Below are positions 36,257 through 46,434 of a stretch of 64,000 bases of DNA, in pieces. This stretch comes from Coniferiporia sulphurascens (Eukaryota; Basidiomycota; Agaricomycetes; Hymenochaetales; Hymenochaetaceae). The DNA lies in the NCBI GenBank assembly GCA_002794785.1, contig NBBA01000013.1:1-64000 (forward strand), given 5' to 3'. Each line of letters begins with the position of its first letter. The stretch's first letter is position 1. The notes under the pieces were generated by a model that saw nothing but the letters and a program-made list of their open reading frames with translations, did not search any database and had not been told where the DNA came from. Position numbers and translations under genes: made by a program.

Positions 36257-36871
36257 GTCACAAGTCAGAGGGAAATGGTGGGAGTGTACCTGAGAGCTCC
36301 AAAAGGGCCGTGTCCGCATCCTGAGTCCTGGATCCAAGCAACCTGCGCATGTAGCCCCGGAGGGTATCCAAGTTGAGGTTGTTATTGGTGGGGAGTCCGT
36401 CTAGGTCCATAGCCGCAAAGGCAAGGCGAATCGCCCCAGCTGTGTGGTTAGACATCTGGTTGAGGTGGCCTGTAAGACGTAGCCATCATTGTAAGACCAG
36501 AAGGTGGTTTTCGTCCGCCCATTCGGTATGGTGGACAGGGAGGGGGTCGCTCTTGGGCCAGACATGGCGTATCCAGGGCTGGAAGGTTTCGCATCTGCCA
36601 AGGATATGAGAGGTTGACTGTGCTGGCCAGGGTGGGTGGTTGTGCCACCTGCAGTGGGATATCAGGCCATGTCTGTGCCGATAGGCTGAGTCGAAGCTCA
36701 GCCAGTAGCCCCCATAGGGACTGGCGCGACAGAGGACCTGCACCACTGCGGTGAGTTCCACACAAGGGTGGTCGACCGAGATTGTGATAAGCTTTCTCAG
36801 TCGTCATGTGGGGGGCCCTGTTACCGCCAAGTATTTGTCAGTGGTGGAGGCTAGGGGGTGGGCCAGCTTAA

Positions 36872-37430
36872 TGTTAAGCTCAACGGTTACGCGGTGATCA
36901 ACGTCGGGGCTTCCTGATCATCGGAACTGATGGTATGGCAATGGGGCTTCCTAGATGTCATAAGTCGAGGATGATCGTCAATGGGGCTTCCTGATCGTTG
37001 ATGTGGACGCGGTAGGCTTCTATAGCGAGTCGGGTTACGACAAAGCGACCAAGGGCCAAGTGGCACACAGTAGACTGGTGGTAGCAGATAATGGGCTTGT
37101 ATGAACAAAGAGCACAAGCTTAGGGCTTGTGCTACGGAAGTTACATGCTTATATGCTATTCTATGTGTTTGCTACTGTAGCGACTTGGTTAGGTGTGTTT
37201 ACCAGCCTATGGAAGGTCATGGAAACTCAAGGAAGGCCTTGGTAATACAAGTACGGTGATCAGTAAGCAAAGCACGTCATGATGGTGCAATAAGGCGTCA
37301 TCATGGCATCTTATGGCGCAAGGCGAATAAGGATGAGTAAGGGAGAGAAATGGGGGAGTTGCGCTGACTGATGATGGCGAAAGGGAAGTGAGTCAGCGCA
37401 AAATAGGAAAAGTAAAGGAAAATTGTAACA
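36872..37430 (-). mobile_element. Solo LTR 2 (559 bp)
   Basis: Starts TGTTAAGCTC and ends TTGTAACA on the plus strand, with a perfect TSD CTTAA (36867-36871, 37431-37435). It is about 90 percent alike by eye to the other four copies and opposite in orientation to solo LTR 1. It lies within LINE-H ORF2, between RNase H and the C-terminal tail. Confidence 0.9.
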
Positions 37431-38268
37431 CTTAAGGGACCAGCGCTCGCTGAGTGTGCGTGTCACCACTTCCTTCAGAGCAGAGATAGAGGGGGCGAGG
37501 GAAGATGGGGGAAGCTCGGTTGCTAGCTTCGCCTCGGAGTCCGCCCATTCATTCCCAGGGATGTCCTCGTGCCCCGGGCACCATCGGAAATGAACAGTTA
37601 GATTCAGAAACGAGTTGAGGAGGGTCTCGACCCCTGCCTTCCAGAGGGGGAGGAGCTGGGCCCCCAAGGTGGAGGGCCAGGTGTGAAAGAGGCCGAGTGC
37701 CGTCAGGGAGTCCGAGAGGAAGAAGATCTCCTGGATGTCTAGCAGTAGGTGGTGGAGACGTCTTGCCGCCCAGCCCAGGGCAGTCGCCAATGAGAAGATT
37801 TCGGCGTCTGTTGCTGTGGCGCAAGTGGGGGAGGTGAGCCTTGGGGAGCAGATGTGAAGTGTCCCCTTCATGCCTCAGATGGCTGATCCTGAGGTGTTAC
37901 TGATGCAGGAGCCATCTGTGAAGACCTGCAGGGAGGTGTCAGTGCAGCATATCCTGGCCTGGGTGACGTAGTGGTCACGTAGGTTCGCCGAGACAGGCTG
38001 CCTTGGGAGTGAGAAGACAATGCGCCCTCTACCGAAGGCAAGAGGGTCCGTCCAGGGGGGGTGCATGTATGCTGAGATTCATTGGACTCGTGGGACGTGG
38101 ACCTGCAACGAAAGGGAAAAAGGGGTTTTAGCATTAGGATTAAACTTTTTCTGCCCTACACGGTGTGGGGTGCGCCAAAGGCGCAGTGCATGGGTGGTTT
38201 TTAAATACTCGAAGTAAGCATGAAAAGGGGGGGTGGAACAGAGAAAATTTGTAGAATGGGGAGATGTG

Positions 38269-38828
38269 TGTTAAGCTCAACGGTTACATGGTGATCGACG
38301 TCGGGGCTTCCTGATTGTTGAGGCAGATGGTTACGGCAACGGGGCTTCCTAGATGTCATAAGTCAAGGGTGATCGTCGGTGGGGCTTCCTGATCGATGAT
38401 GTGGACGTGAGGTGCTTCTTAACTGAGTCAGGTTACGACAAAGCGACTAAGGGCCAAGTGGCATGCAGTAGACTGGTGGTAGCAGATAATGGGCTTGTAT
38501 GAACAAAGAGCACAAGCTTAGGGCTTGTGCTACTGAAGTTACATGCTTATATGCTACTCTATGTGTTTGCTACTGTAGCAACTTGGTTGGGTGTGTTTAC
38601 CATACTATGGAAGGTCATGGAAACTCAAGGAAAGCCTTGGTAATACAAGTTCAGTGATCAGTAAGCAAAGCACGTCATGATGGTGCAATAAGGCGTCATC
38701 ATGGCATCTTATGGCACAAGGCGAATGAGGATGAGTAAGGCAGAGAAATGTGGGAGTTGTGCTGACTGATGATGATGAAGGGGAAGTGAGTCAGCGCAAT
38801 AAGGGGAAGGCAAAGGAAAATTGTAACA
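38269..38828 (-). mobile_element. Solo LTR 3 (560 bp)
   Basis: TGTTAAGCTC...TTGTAACA, with TSD A[T/C]GTG (38264-38268 and 38829-38833; one mismatch). It lies in LINE-H ORF2 between RT and RNase H. Removing it restores the GAGACGTGCCCTTATAG segment expected from LINE-G. Confidence 0.87.
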
Positions 38829-40417
38829 ACGTGCCCTTATAGACGCCCAATATCCAATGGCAAGCAGTGTTCTGCATGGCCTGTAGTTGGTTGACTAGGG
38901 TTTTTTGTCGATGTCCATGGTACCAAACTGGTGCGCCCCAGGATAGGACAGTGCACACACAGGCAGTGTAGAGTCGGCGGAGGTGGATGGCTGAAAGGCC
39001 CCTCTCGGTGTTGCCGAGGATGCGGAGGGCCGCCAGTGTTGATAGCCCCTTGGAACGCATGCGTTCCACATGCGGTTTGAAGGTGAGGCCTGCATCCCAC
39101 CAAATCCCGAGCCATTGCAGGGGGTTGGTGGGTCGGACCAGGGTTGTGTCGTCGATTTGAATCCCAGCAGTGTCCCAGCGGTGGTAGCTGGTTCGCCGTC
39201 TGGGCAGGTGGAAATGGAGGGCCTCCATCTTTGCTGGCTCGATGTTGAGACCAATTTGGCAGAAGAGGAGGTCGAGTTGTTGGTAGGCCTGTGCAAGGGA
39301 TCGGCAGTTAGCTGTCACCGAGGTGCCCACGCAGGTGATGAGGTGGTCATCGACATATGCTAGCAGTTGGGAGCCACACTGTTGGAAGCGCTGTATCACA
39401 ATACCTGCGAAAATTGTCGATAGGATCGGTGAGACTGGTGACCCTTGTGGGGTGCCGAGGTTGGGCTTTGGTGCAGTCAGTAGGGTTGTGCCATCGAATG
39501 AGACGGCCACTTCCCTGTTCGTCATGAATGAGAGACACCACTCTGCCATTTCTGGCGGGCATCCCATCTCCAAAAGCTGGTGGTGGAGTCGTTTTGGGTG
39601 CACCGAGTCGAAGAAGCCCTGGATGTCTACCGCTAGGATAGAGCATATGAGGCCTTTTGCTTGTGCGCCTTCGACGATCTGTAAAAGATGCTGGGCGGCA
39701 TCATAGACCGAGTGGCCCTGACATCCTCCATACTGGTTTGGTGGCAGCCAGTTCCTCGCATTGGCGAGGTACTGGAGCTGGTTAGCAATCATCTTTTCGA
39801 GTAACTTGCCCAGGGTTTCCTTGAGAGTAATGGGGCGATAGGACCAGGGGGAGAATGGGTCCTTCTTGTTTGGCTTCTGTAGCATTATGACTTTTGCCGT
39901 CCGCCAGCAGGCTGGGTGGTGGCCCAGTCTCAGGCAGTCATTGAAAAGCGTTAGTACCTCATCTGGGTAGGCATCGACCACCCATTTCAGGGGGCGATAC
40001 CCGATCCCCAAGGGGCCCGGAGCCAACAAGTTGGAGGTATCGGCCAGTGCGCCTGTGAGCTCAGTGAAGAGTAGTGGCAGCGCAGCTGGGGTAGGGGGGG
40101 GCAGGGGGCCAAGGCCTGTGGCCGGGAGTGGGGGGGGCGGTGGGAAGAAAATGGATCTAAAGAGCTCACCTTTCTCGTCATCCGACTGGGTGAAGGTGCC
40201 GTCCCCGTGTTTTAGCGAAGGTACTTGGGTTGGGCGGATGCCTAGGCCGCATTTGGCCCATGACCAGATATTGGAGGGGTCGGCCTCCGATGCCTGTTCT
40301 GTGTAGTATGTTTGTTTAGCGGCTTGCACCCCTCGTTTGAATGAGCATCTTGCTGCCGCTTTTGTGGTTGGTGTTTGGGCACTGTGAATCGCATTTAGTA
40401 GGTCCCAGCAGTTGGAC

Positions 40418-42143
40418 TTTTTTTTTTTTTTTTTTGATTTATTATTCCTACTGTGTTCTGTAATACACCTGCGGCCCCATAGGGGCCGCCTGTAAACTAC
40501 CTAACTACTGAGGCACCCGTCATCGCTCATCAAGTGAAACTGGGCGGGGCACGTGCCTCCGGGAGGCCTAGTGTACTTACACACCCTATTAGGGATAAAT
40601 AAGGGAGGAGAAGAAGGAGGAATACATATCGCGACTACAAAGAACCCAAGCAAGTTAAAACGAGGTCAGGAAAAATGAGTCCCTTAGAAGCAGAAAGGAG
40701 TGGCTGCGATTGCCATAGAAGAAACCGATGGGGGATCCGAAGGGCAGTCACAAGTCAGAGGGAAATGGGGGGAGCGTACCTGAGAGCTCCAAAAGGGCCG
40801 TGTCCACGTCCTGAGTCCTGGGTCCCAGCAACCTGTGCACGTAGCCCCGGAGGGTATCCAAGTCGAGGTTGTTGTCCACGATTAAGGGCGCCCTTGCGGG
40901 ACCCATCACTACACATACACCTTCCTCATGACATTGCTGCCCCCAGGACAAAGGCCTTACATGCGACATGCTGTCCTCTACGGCACGCTGGGTTGGGTAA
41001 GGCGTGCCATGCCAGGAGAACACCCCGAGTGGAGGTCGTGGTGCCGTAGGCACTACTCCACCCATTGAGATGCCCCCCCTACCCTACACATTCCCTCCCT
41101 TGCCCCGCTTCCCACTGTAGAGTGCTGCTGGATCATGGGAATCAACTTAAGCCCAACATGGGAATTACCCCCACCCGAACCCATGGAGGATTTAGTCCTC
41201 TCAAGCCGAATGAAGGGAACTACCCCCCACCGCTACAGCCCACTCAGAGGTCAGGTTACCCCAACATGAGTTTCCCGTTCCCATGCACGCACTTCGGAGC
41301 CCAGGGTAAACCCCGGGGAATACTCAGGATGGAGTCCTGCTTCCGGATCTGCAGCATACACAAGTCTCTGTGTTGCCAGAGGCTTGGACCCCGGCCTATC
41401 TCTTTCGAGGCTGCCAGGGAGTCCGCTTGACTAACCACCCCCAGTGGAGCACCAACCACCTCCTGTCATTCCCAGTGAAGGGTTCACAAGTAGGGGCCTG
41501 CCATCTCCCCTGAGGGCCCGTGGTGGCCTGTTGCTCTCGCATCGGCTGGTTATCACCGACAACGCCATGTGTTATGAGACCCCTATGTCCTTATGGCATC
41601 CAATGCTGTCATCAGACACCCTCTCGGGATTTGGGGATGGCAGTTCTTTGATTAGTCTATGCCGAGGACTACGTGGCCCCAGGTCCGAGTTTCCCCGAAC
41701 CCGAGGTTTCCCAACTGAAGCCGACTGCTAGATGGGCAGGGGGTTTCCACCCTCCCGTAGGGACATTAACATCGTGTCCCCCCCCGACTGGTGGGCGTAC
41801 GCACCCTTGCGCCACCGAGAGGCAGACCAGCGAGCACACTGCCTCGAGAAGGTCAGTGCAGACATGAAGAAGGATCATCCTCACCGAGTCACCCCCCCAT
41901 TGCAACGTTTTCGACGGGTTGCATACCCTCTGGCGAGTGGTTAAGCCCCTTTCGCGCCATCCAGCGATGCCGCTACAGCACCTCGGTGGCCAGTGAGCAG
42001 CGCTCCTTTATAAAAGGTGCACAGTCGGATGCCTTCTCTCATGATGCCCCAGTAGTATACCAGAGCAGAGCACGGGTTGCTGCGACTGACCAGAGACGAC
42101 CCCAGAGCGAAGGTGAGATGGTGGTGGTAAGAGGACAAGAAGG
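40418..42143 (-). mobile_element. Composite retroelement Ch3 (LINE tail plus non-coding module)
   Basis: Poly(T) at 40418-40435, then LINE 3' UTR and the last ~30 codons of ORF2 to 40875. At 40876 it switches to the module (TTAATCGTGG edge), which runs to 42143 and ends in the shared 5' block. Here the tail is of the LINE-D/G/H subfamily, whereas Ch0, Ch1 and Ch2 carry LINE-A/B/E tails. The left flank is LINE-H and the right flank is low-copy DNA, with no matching duplication. Confidence 0.82.
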
Positions 42144-43668
42144 CTTGGCTGTTTGTGAGTGCATACAACCATTGGTTCTAAGGATATCGCAATACGGTCT
42201 ATCAACTGTGACTTCCAAGTCGATGGATTGTCCTGGATGTAAATTGTTCCCAGTCTGAATGCATTGTAAATCACAATTTAGGATTGGTCTAGTATCATGA
42301 TGCTAGTACTAGCATACATGGTCCTTGTACTAATACATTTGAGTTGACCTGGGATAATCCAGGTGGATATAACAACCACACTTCATCTTCATGATAGTGG
42401 GCATGATGCTAGTAGTAGCATATATGGTCTTTGTACTACACAATTGAGTTGACCTGGGATAATTCAGGTGCATATAGCAGCCACAACTTGTCTCCTCGAT
42501 AGTGGACATGATGCTAGTACTAGCATATACAATTCTCGTACTACATGTTCAGGATAATCACTGGCATGGGCGCATATAACCACAATTTGTCTTCGCAATA
42601 GTGGTGAAAGCTGCCTTATTCTTTAGATGGGTAATTTTGTGACAATCTAATTTAACTGCGCATCCTTTCAGCAAAAGCCACCCTTGCAGTATACATTGTT
42701 GTCGTTCAAGGGAACCTTCTTCCCTGGCACCCTCGGCTTACGCTCATGCTGTCTCTCAGGCTGCATAGTGTAAGTCTGTTCATCCAGTGTGATTTATTTT
42801 CTTTATCTGCTGAGTCGCCAACTCTGTCAGCAAATGTGTGTGAATTGCGGTTCATGGTTGCAGACCACTCACCCGGCCGACTCCGGTGCACAGAGTAGAC
42901 TAGAAATCCCTAAGCACTCAAATTGAAGAGAATTCCACCACAATGCATTCACACAATTTTTTGTAACAAAATGGAGGGAAAAGTCCTTCATTCGACTCCT
43001 CCACACATGTTGTGTGCACCCATTGTAACCCAAGACACTGTCGCTATTATTTCCCATAATCCAGTTTACATGATATTTGTAACAAAAATATGAAGATAAT
43101 AGTCTATTTGTAACTCCACACACCTTGCTTTCCGCTGCCTGTTCTCATTCTTCAATTGTGGTGCAGGAAATGAACAAGTCCCAAGATGCAGCTGGTCCTG
43201 TATTTCAATCATTTCGCAGTTTGCCCACATTGCACTTTGCCTGCTTTACATTTTGATCATGTCGCCTTCAACCATCTCACACTTCGACCATCTCCATCGT
43301 CCAAGCACCGTTAGCACCACATGAATTCGCAGACATACTGTAAAATTTGAAATGGGCTGTGTCTTCTCATTAGCATTTTCAGCTGAGCATACACCACATC
43401 TTACCTAGTAGATACATCCTGGACATCCATACCACCAGCGAGATGAGCGGAAAGCGAGTGGGGGGGTTAAAGTGACCTAGTGAAGTGATGACTGAACACT
43501 GGTCACTCGATACCAAGTCCGAACAATGCCGGCACTACTTGACTTTGGGGTTACTGATAATGCTCTTTTTTTGGGAAATCTAAGATCAAACCCTTACCAT
43601 CACCACAGTTTGTGGAGCCCTACCTGGTCTTGAGTGTGCTTGCATTTTCATCCACAAAATTCACCTTA
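42144..43668. other. AT-rich low-copy DNA, no gene seen
   Basis: Base composition drops sharply in GC at 42144. Apart from the triple repeat at 42297-42604, only short frames are present (for example 84 codons at 42869-43123, minus), none with a recognisable motif or plausible introns. This looks like the non-repetitive edge of the nest. Confidence 0.5.
42297..42604. repeat. Tandem triple repeat, unit ~105 bp
   Basis: Three diverged units start at 42297, 42403 and 42508, each opening ATGATGCTAGTACTAGCAT or a one-base variant. They share GTTGACCTGGGATAAT..CAGGTG (first two) and end with GATAGTGG. Units 1 and 3 contain the perfect 14-bp palindrome TGCTAGTACTAGCA. Function unknown. Confidence 0.75.
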
Positions 43669-43814
43669 GGCATCCCCTAAAACGGGGTCCTTTAGGACTA
43701 ATTTTTCATGCAGTAATTAGACCTAAAGGACCCTCCCATATGATGGACATCCCATGGCCATTGGGAGCTCCCATTCAGTGAATGGGAGCTCCCAAAATTT
43801 AAAAAATTACTCAA

Positions 43815-43884
43815 GCCTGGATTGAACCCAAGACTTCATGCCTTAAGTTTACTTCAGATACATAACAACTATACTATAACACCT
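43815..43884 (-). other. tRNA-like segment in left arm of the TIR element
   Basis: Read on the minus strand, a TATAGTATAGTTGTTA stretch resembles the A box/D-arm of Asp/Glu-type tRNAs, and GGGTTCAATCC ~40 nt later matches the B box (GGTTCRANYCC). Arms do not fold into a good cloverleaf, so it is not called as a tRNA gene. Confidence 0.45.
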
Positions 43885-44184
43885 TAGAGTATTTTCCTAC
43901 TACTGTCTAATATACATAGCCAAAAGTGGATTAAAACTCGATTCCATTACTGCATTCATTACTTTACTTGTTATTGATATTCAAACAATTTACTAGTGTT
44001 CAAGTGTAATAGTAAGTGGCAGTGTTAAGAAGTGTAGTAATGGGGTGTACAAATCTCATTGATAAGGGTGATATATTAGTGTACTTAGTCAAATAGAAAT
44101 GGTAATAAAAAATTGATAATATCACCGGATTTTTAATATATTTGTGCTAATACATAATGCAAACATATTATTTTAAAGAATGGT

Positions 44185-44255
44185 TTTGTGGTGTAGTGGT
44201 TTAGAATGTTGCCTATGTTAGCTATAAAGTAAGTTGTGGTTTCGATTTGCACTTT
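44185..44255 (+). other. tRNA-like segment in right arm of the TIR element
   Basis: GTGGTGTAGTGGTTTAG resembles an A box and GTGGTTTCGATTT a decayed B box at tRNA-like spacing. It is in the inverted position relative to the left-arm segment and aligns with it, so the tRNA-like unit is part of the inverted repeat itself. Confidence 0.4.
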
Positions 44256-44624
44256 TGCAATTATTTTCTTATGGGAGCTCCCAAAAAAAACAGCACTTGG
44301 GATCTCCCATTGGGGAAGGGAGGTCCCAATGGCATGGGATGTCCACTATGCAGAATGGTCCTTTAGGTCTAATTATTGTATAAAAAATTAGTCCTAAAGG
44401 ACCCCCCTTTTAGGGGGTGCCTGAAGTGCAAAATTGGGTGTACATGTATCTCAACCCAGGTGATTATTGTGCAAAACATACCAGCAATTTCAGGTGGGCC
44501 AGAATATGCACATGGTTGGCCTCACGTCAGGACCCAAAGTGTAAGATGCCATACCTTAGCCGGAACCTGCAGCACCTGACCGGTCCAATACTACATAGGT
44601 CTCTGCTCAGGCAGGCAAACTAGC

Positions 44625-45290
44625 GATGGACAGATTCAAAACCAGGGGCAATGCTTATGTGAGATGAGCCTATCTAATGACATAGTGGCACTTACACAAT
44701 GAAAAACAAAAGAGCTTAGGATTTCAACGGCACGGTATATTGACGGACGCATAATCTATGCTAGACAACTGCACCTGCCAAGAGGGCTGTTTTTAAATGT
44801 CAAAAAAAAGCGGCACCTGGGATACCAACCACTAATCATCCATCCCCTTGATAGTATGCAATTTGCCAGCTGGCTGACAAAATGTTCTTTCTGAAACTCT
44901 AAAAGGGGAGAGCAAGATTGTGGGATAGATTGAAACTAGGGGCAATGCATATATGAAACAAGCTTGTTCAATGACATGGTGGCACTCACATAATGCAAAA
45001 CAAAAGAAACTGGGATTTCAATGGTGCAGTATCTTGACAGATGCATAATCTATACCAATATCCCTCATAAACAGCTGCACCTGTTGGGAGGGGCCATTTT
45101 AAAATGTCAAAATAAAAGTGGCAGACAGGCTACCAACCACTCACTTCCATCCCCTTCGATTGCATGCAACTTACCAGCCGGAGTCGAGGAAAAAGGCGAC
45201 TGTAAGCGATAGATATGCGCTAGTCAGTTTTCTCTTCAACAACTGGCAAAATGTTCTTTCCGAAATTCTAGGGGGAGAGCAAGATCATGG
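44625..45290 (+). repeat. Tandem duplication upstream of the 69-codon ORF
   Basis: Unit 1 (44625-44922) and unit 2 (44923-45288) share GATTxAAAACxAGGGGCAATGC, the ATGACATxGTGGCACT block, a GATGCATAATCTAT stretch and the CAAAATGTTCTTTCxGAAA block. Unit 2 has ~70 extra bases near 45185-45255. A third start (GGGATGGATTCAGACTATAAATAATG) leads into the core promoter of the next ORF. Confidence 0.75.
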
Positions 45291-45303
45291 GATGGATTCA
45301 GAC

Positions 45304-45311
45304 TATAAATA
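45304..45311 (+). promoter_or_regulatory. TATA box TATAAATA upstream of ORF 45379
   Basis: TATAAATA lies 68 bp before the ATG, at the start of a third partial copy of the duplicated block. The spacing would give a leader of ~35-40 nt. It is the clearest core promoter motif in the AT-rich interval. Confidence 0.5.
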
Positions 45312-45378
45312 ATGAAAGAGTACACTCCTGGGTATTACCCTCCCACTTAGCTATCAACCTGCCAACGCAACACTAACC

Positions 45379-45588
45379 ATGTCTTGGACGAGCCAATCCC
45401 AGAAGGACTCCCTTGAGAATTTGATCCCTGCCTATATCAAGGTCAGCGGAAAGTCAATGACGGAAAAGGCCTTCTTCTTGCACGATGTGTTTGACAAGTT
45501 CACCACAGTGTGGAGTCCTGGGTCAATCAACTTCAACAATCCTGAAATATATGTAGGCTCTCCATCATTAAATTTAAATGCTCACTAG
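45379..45588 (+). CDS. Small hypothetical protein, 69 codons
   Basis: The frame begins MSWTSQSQKDSLENLIPAY and ends after NLNAH. The WTSxxQKxxLExLIPxYIK pattern followed by an aromatic FxxDVFDKFTTVW segment resembles, from memory, the N-terminal module of many uncharacterised agaricomycete proteins often linked to transposon-derived families; I cannot verify that here. It is well placed behind a TATA box and duplicated upstream blocks. It is probably the first exon or a truncated remnant of a longer gene, because nothing recognisable follows in the next 600 bp. Confidence 0.45.
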   Translation: MSWTSQSQKDSLENLIPAYIKVSGKSMTEKAFFLHDVFDKFTTVWSPGSINFNNPEIYVGSPSLNLNAH

Positions 45589-46229
45589 CTTTGTTAGCTG
45601 CGTTAATTTTATCTTGCAATTCTTGTTTTGTGTGTGTTTGAAGATACACTATTTTTAGATCATTAGCAATTTTTCATAAATTGTTTAATTTTGTTTGTTC
45701 ATTGCGCTCACGATTTTTATGTTGTAGTTTGGTCTTGGTTGGCTACTGGATGGTGAGGACATAGTTTCATTATATCATTAATTGTTTCATTAGTTGTAGA
45801 GTCAAGGCTCATAACCTCTTAAAATCTATGCACATTGTGGTAGACAATGAGGTGCAGTGGTAAAGACAAGAGGAGAGGGGTTATCAGTATAAACCAATGT
45901 ATTTCATGGTAGAGACCAGCTCTCCTTATATACATCTATTGTGGGCTATGTATACTATAACTATCATAGCTCTTTATTGTATGGTGTTATCATTGTGTTA
46001 TCATTCACTTAGTAAGGTGGTTGTTCATATGACCATGTACTATACTTAGTCGTTTGTTATAATTATTTAATAGCTACCTTACAGGGAAATTCGTGTAGCA
46101 GCTAATGTCAGCACACCGTTACTGTAATGTTACAGGAAGTGTAGCCGAAAAGGGCTGCCATCTAGCTTCGCTTACTTTATTCATCAGCCAAGCTGTTCGG
46201 CACTTGACAAAGCCAAGTCTGAGATTATC
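45589..46229. other. AT-rich spacer, nothing recognised
   Basis: No frame over 60 codons and no repeat match to the rest of the window were seen. The right edge is the TSD of LINE-F (46230-46243). Confidence 0.5.
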
Positions 46230-46308
46230 CCAACTATTGACTATTTTATTATTATTTTTAAATGCATTTCTATAGCATGTCATGACTATCTAGTACAAAA
46301 TACGCTCC

Positions 46309-46326
46309 AGGGGCCTTTAGGCCCCT
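46309..46326 (-). other. 3' UTR hairpin of LINE-F
   Basis: In element sense AGGGGCC-TAAA-GGCCCCT forms a perfect 7-bp stem ~65 nt before the element end. Sequence and loop differ from those of LINE-B and LINE-G while position and GC stem are kept. Confidence 0.6.
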
Positions 46327-46434
46327 GTATTGGGTGAGATGGTAGTTGTTATAGAGGGCACAATAGTAAGGGGATGCTGTAAGCAGAGAGGGGAGCTGTC
46401 ATAGGGGCAGTGGCATGAGAAGTGCATCACCCAC

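Larger units (their letters stand above)
35353..40417 (-). mobile_element. LINE-H, 5' half lost, pierced by three solo LTRs
   Basis: The poly(T) tail is at 35355-35376, followed upstream by the 3' UTR, ORF2 C-terminus, RNase H and RT. It is of the LINE-D/G subfamily. Solo LTRs interrupt it at 35696-36256, 36872-37430 and 38269-38828, each with a 5-bp duplication. LINE-H stops at 40417 in the segment just upstream of AAKQTYYTEQAS, where the Ch3 poly(T) begins. ORF1 and the endonuclease are missing. Confidence 0.9.
36258..40417 (-). pseudogene. LINE-H ORF2: RT and RNase H, interrupted by two LTRs
   Basis: From 40329 down to 38829 the frame is open through RT: GIGYRPLKW, LKETLGKLLEKMIANQL, DIQGFFDSV, GTPQGSPVSP and YVDD (about 39355). 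A solo LTR then splits it. The RNase H part (about 38260-37431) keeps DAEIFS, SDSL and NEWAD, and a TGA precedes MKGTLHICS at about 37873. After the second LTR the C-terminus continues to the stop at 36258. The RT itself looks undamaged. Confidence 0.88.
43669..44421. mobile_element. Terminal-inverted-repeat element (MITE-like, 753 bp)
   Basis: The ends are GGCATCCCCTAAAA and TTTTAGGGGGTGCC, in inverted repeats that align over ~130 bp (GGTCCTTTAGGACTAATTTTT, GACATCCCATGGCCATTGGG). Flanking bases are TTA and TGA, possibly a decayed 3-bp duplication as in Harbinger-type elements. There is no transposase frame. A 31-bp near-palindrome (GGGAGCTCCC repeated inverted) lies at 43763-43793, and weaker inverted homology, including tRNA-like segments, continues inward. 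Confidence 0.8.

Noticed and set aside
36872..38828. Solo LTRs 2 and 3 as the two LTRs of one full-length element
   Set aside because: Each has its own 5-bp duplication, and the 838 bp between them is plain LINE-H ORF2.
42869..43123. 84-codon minus-strand ORF in AT-rich DNA
   Set aside because: No motif, no neighbours, and a length expected by chance.
44185..44255. A functional tRNA gene
   Set aside because: A- and B-box text is present but stems, especially acceptor and anticodon arms, do not pair.
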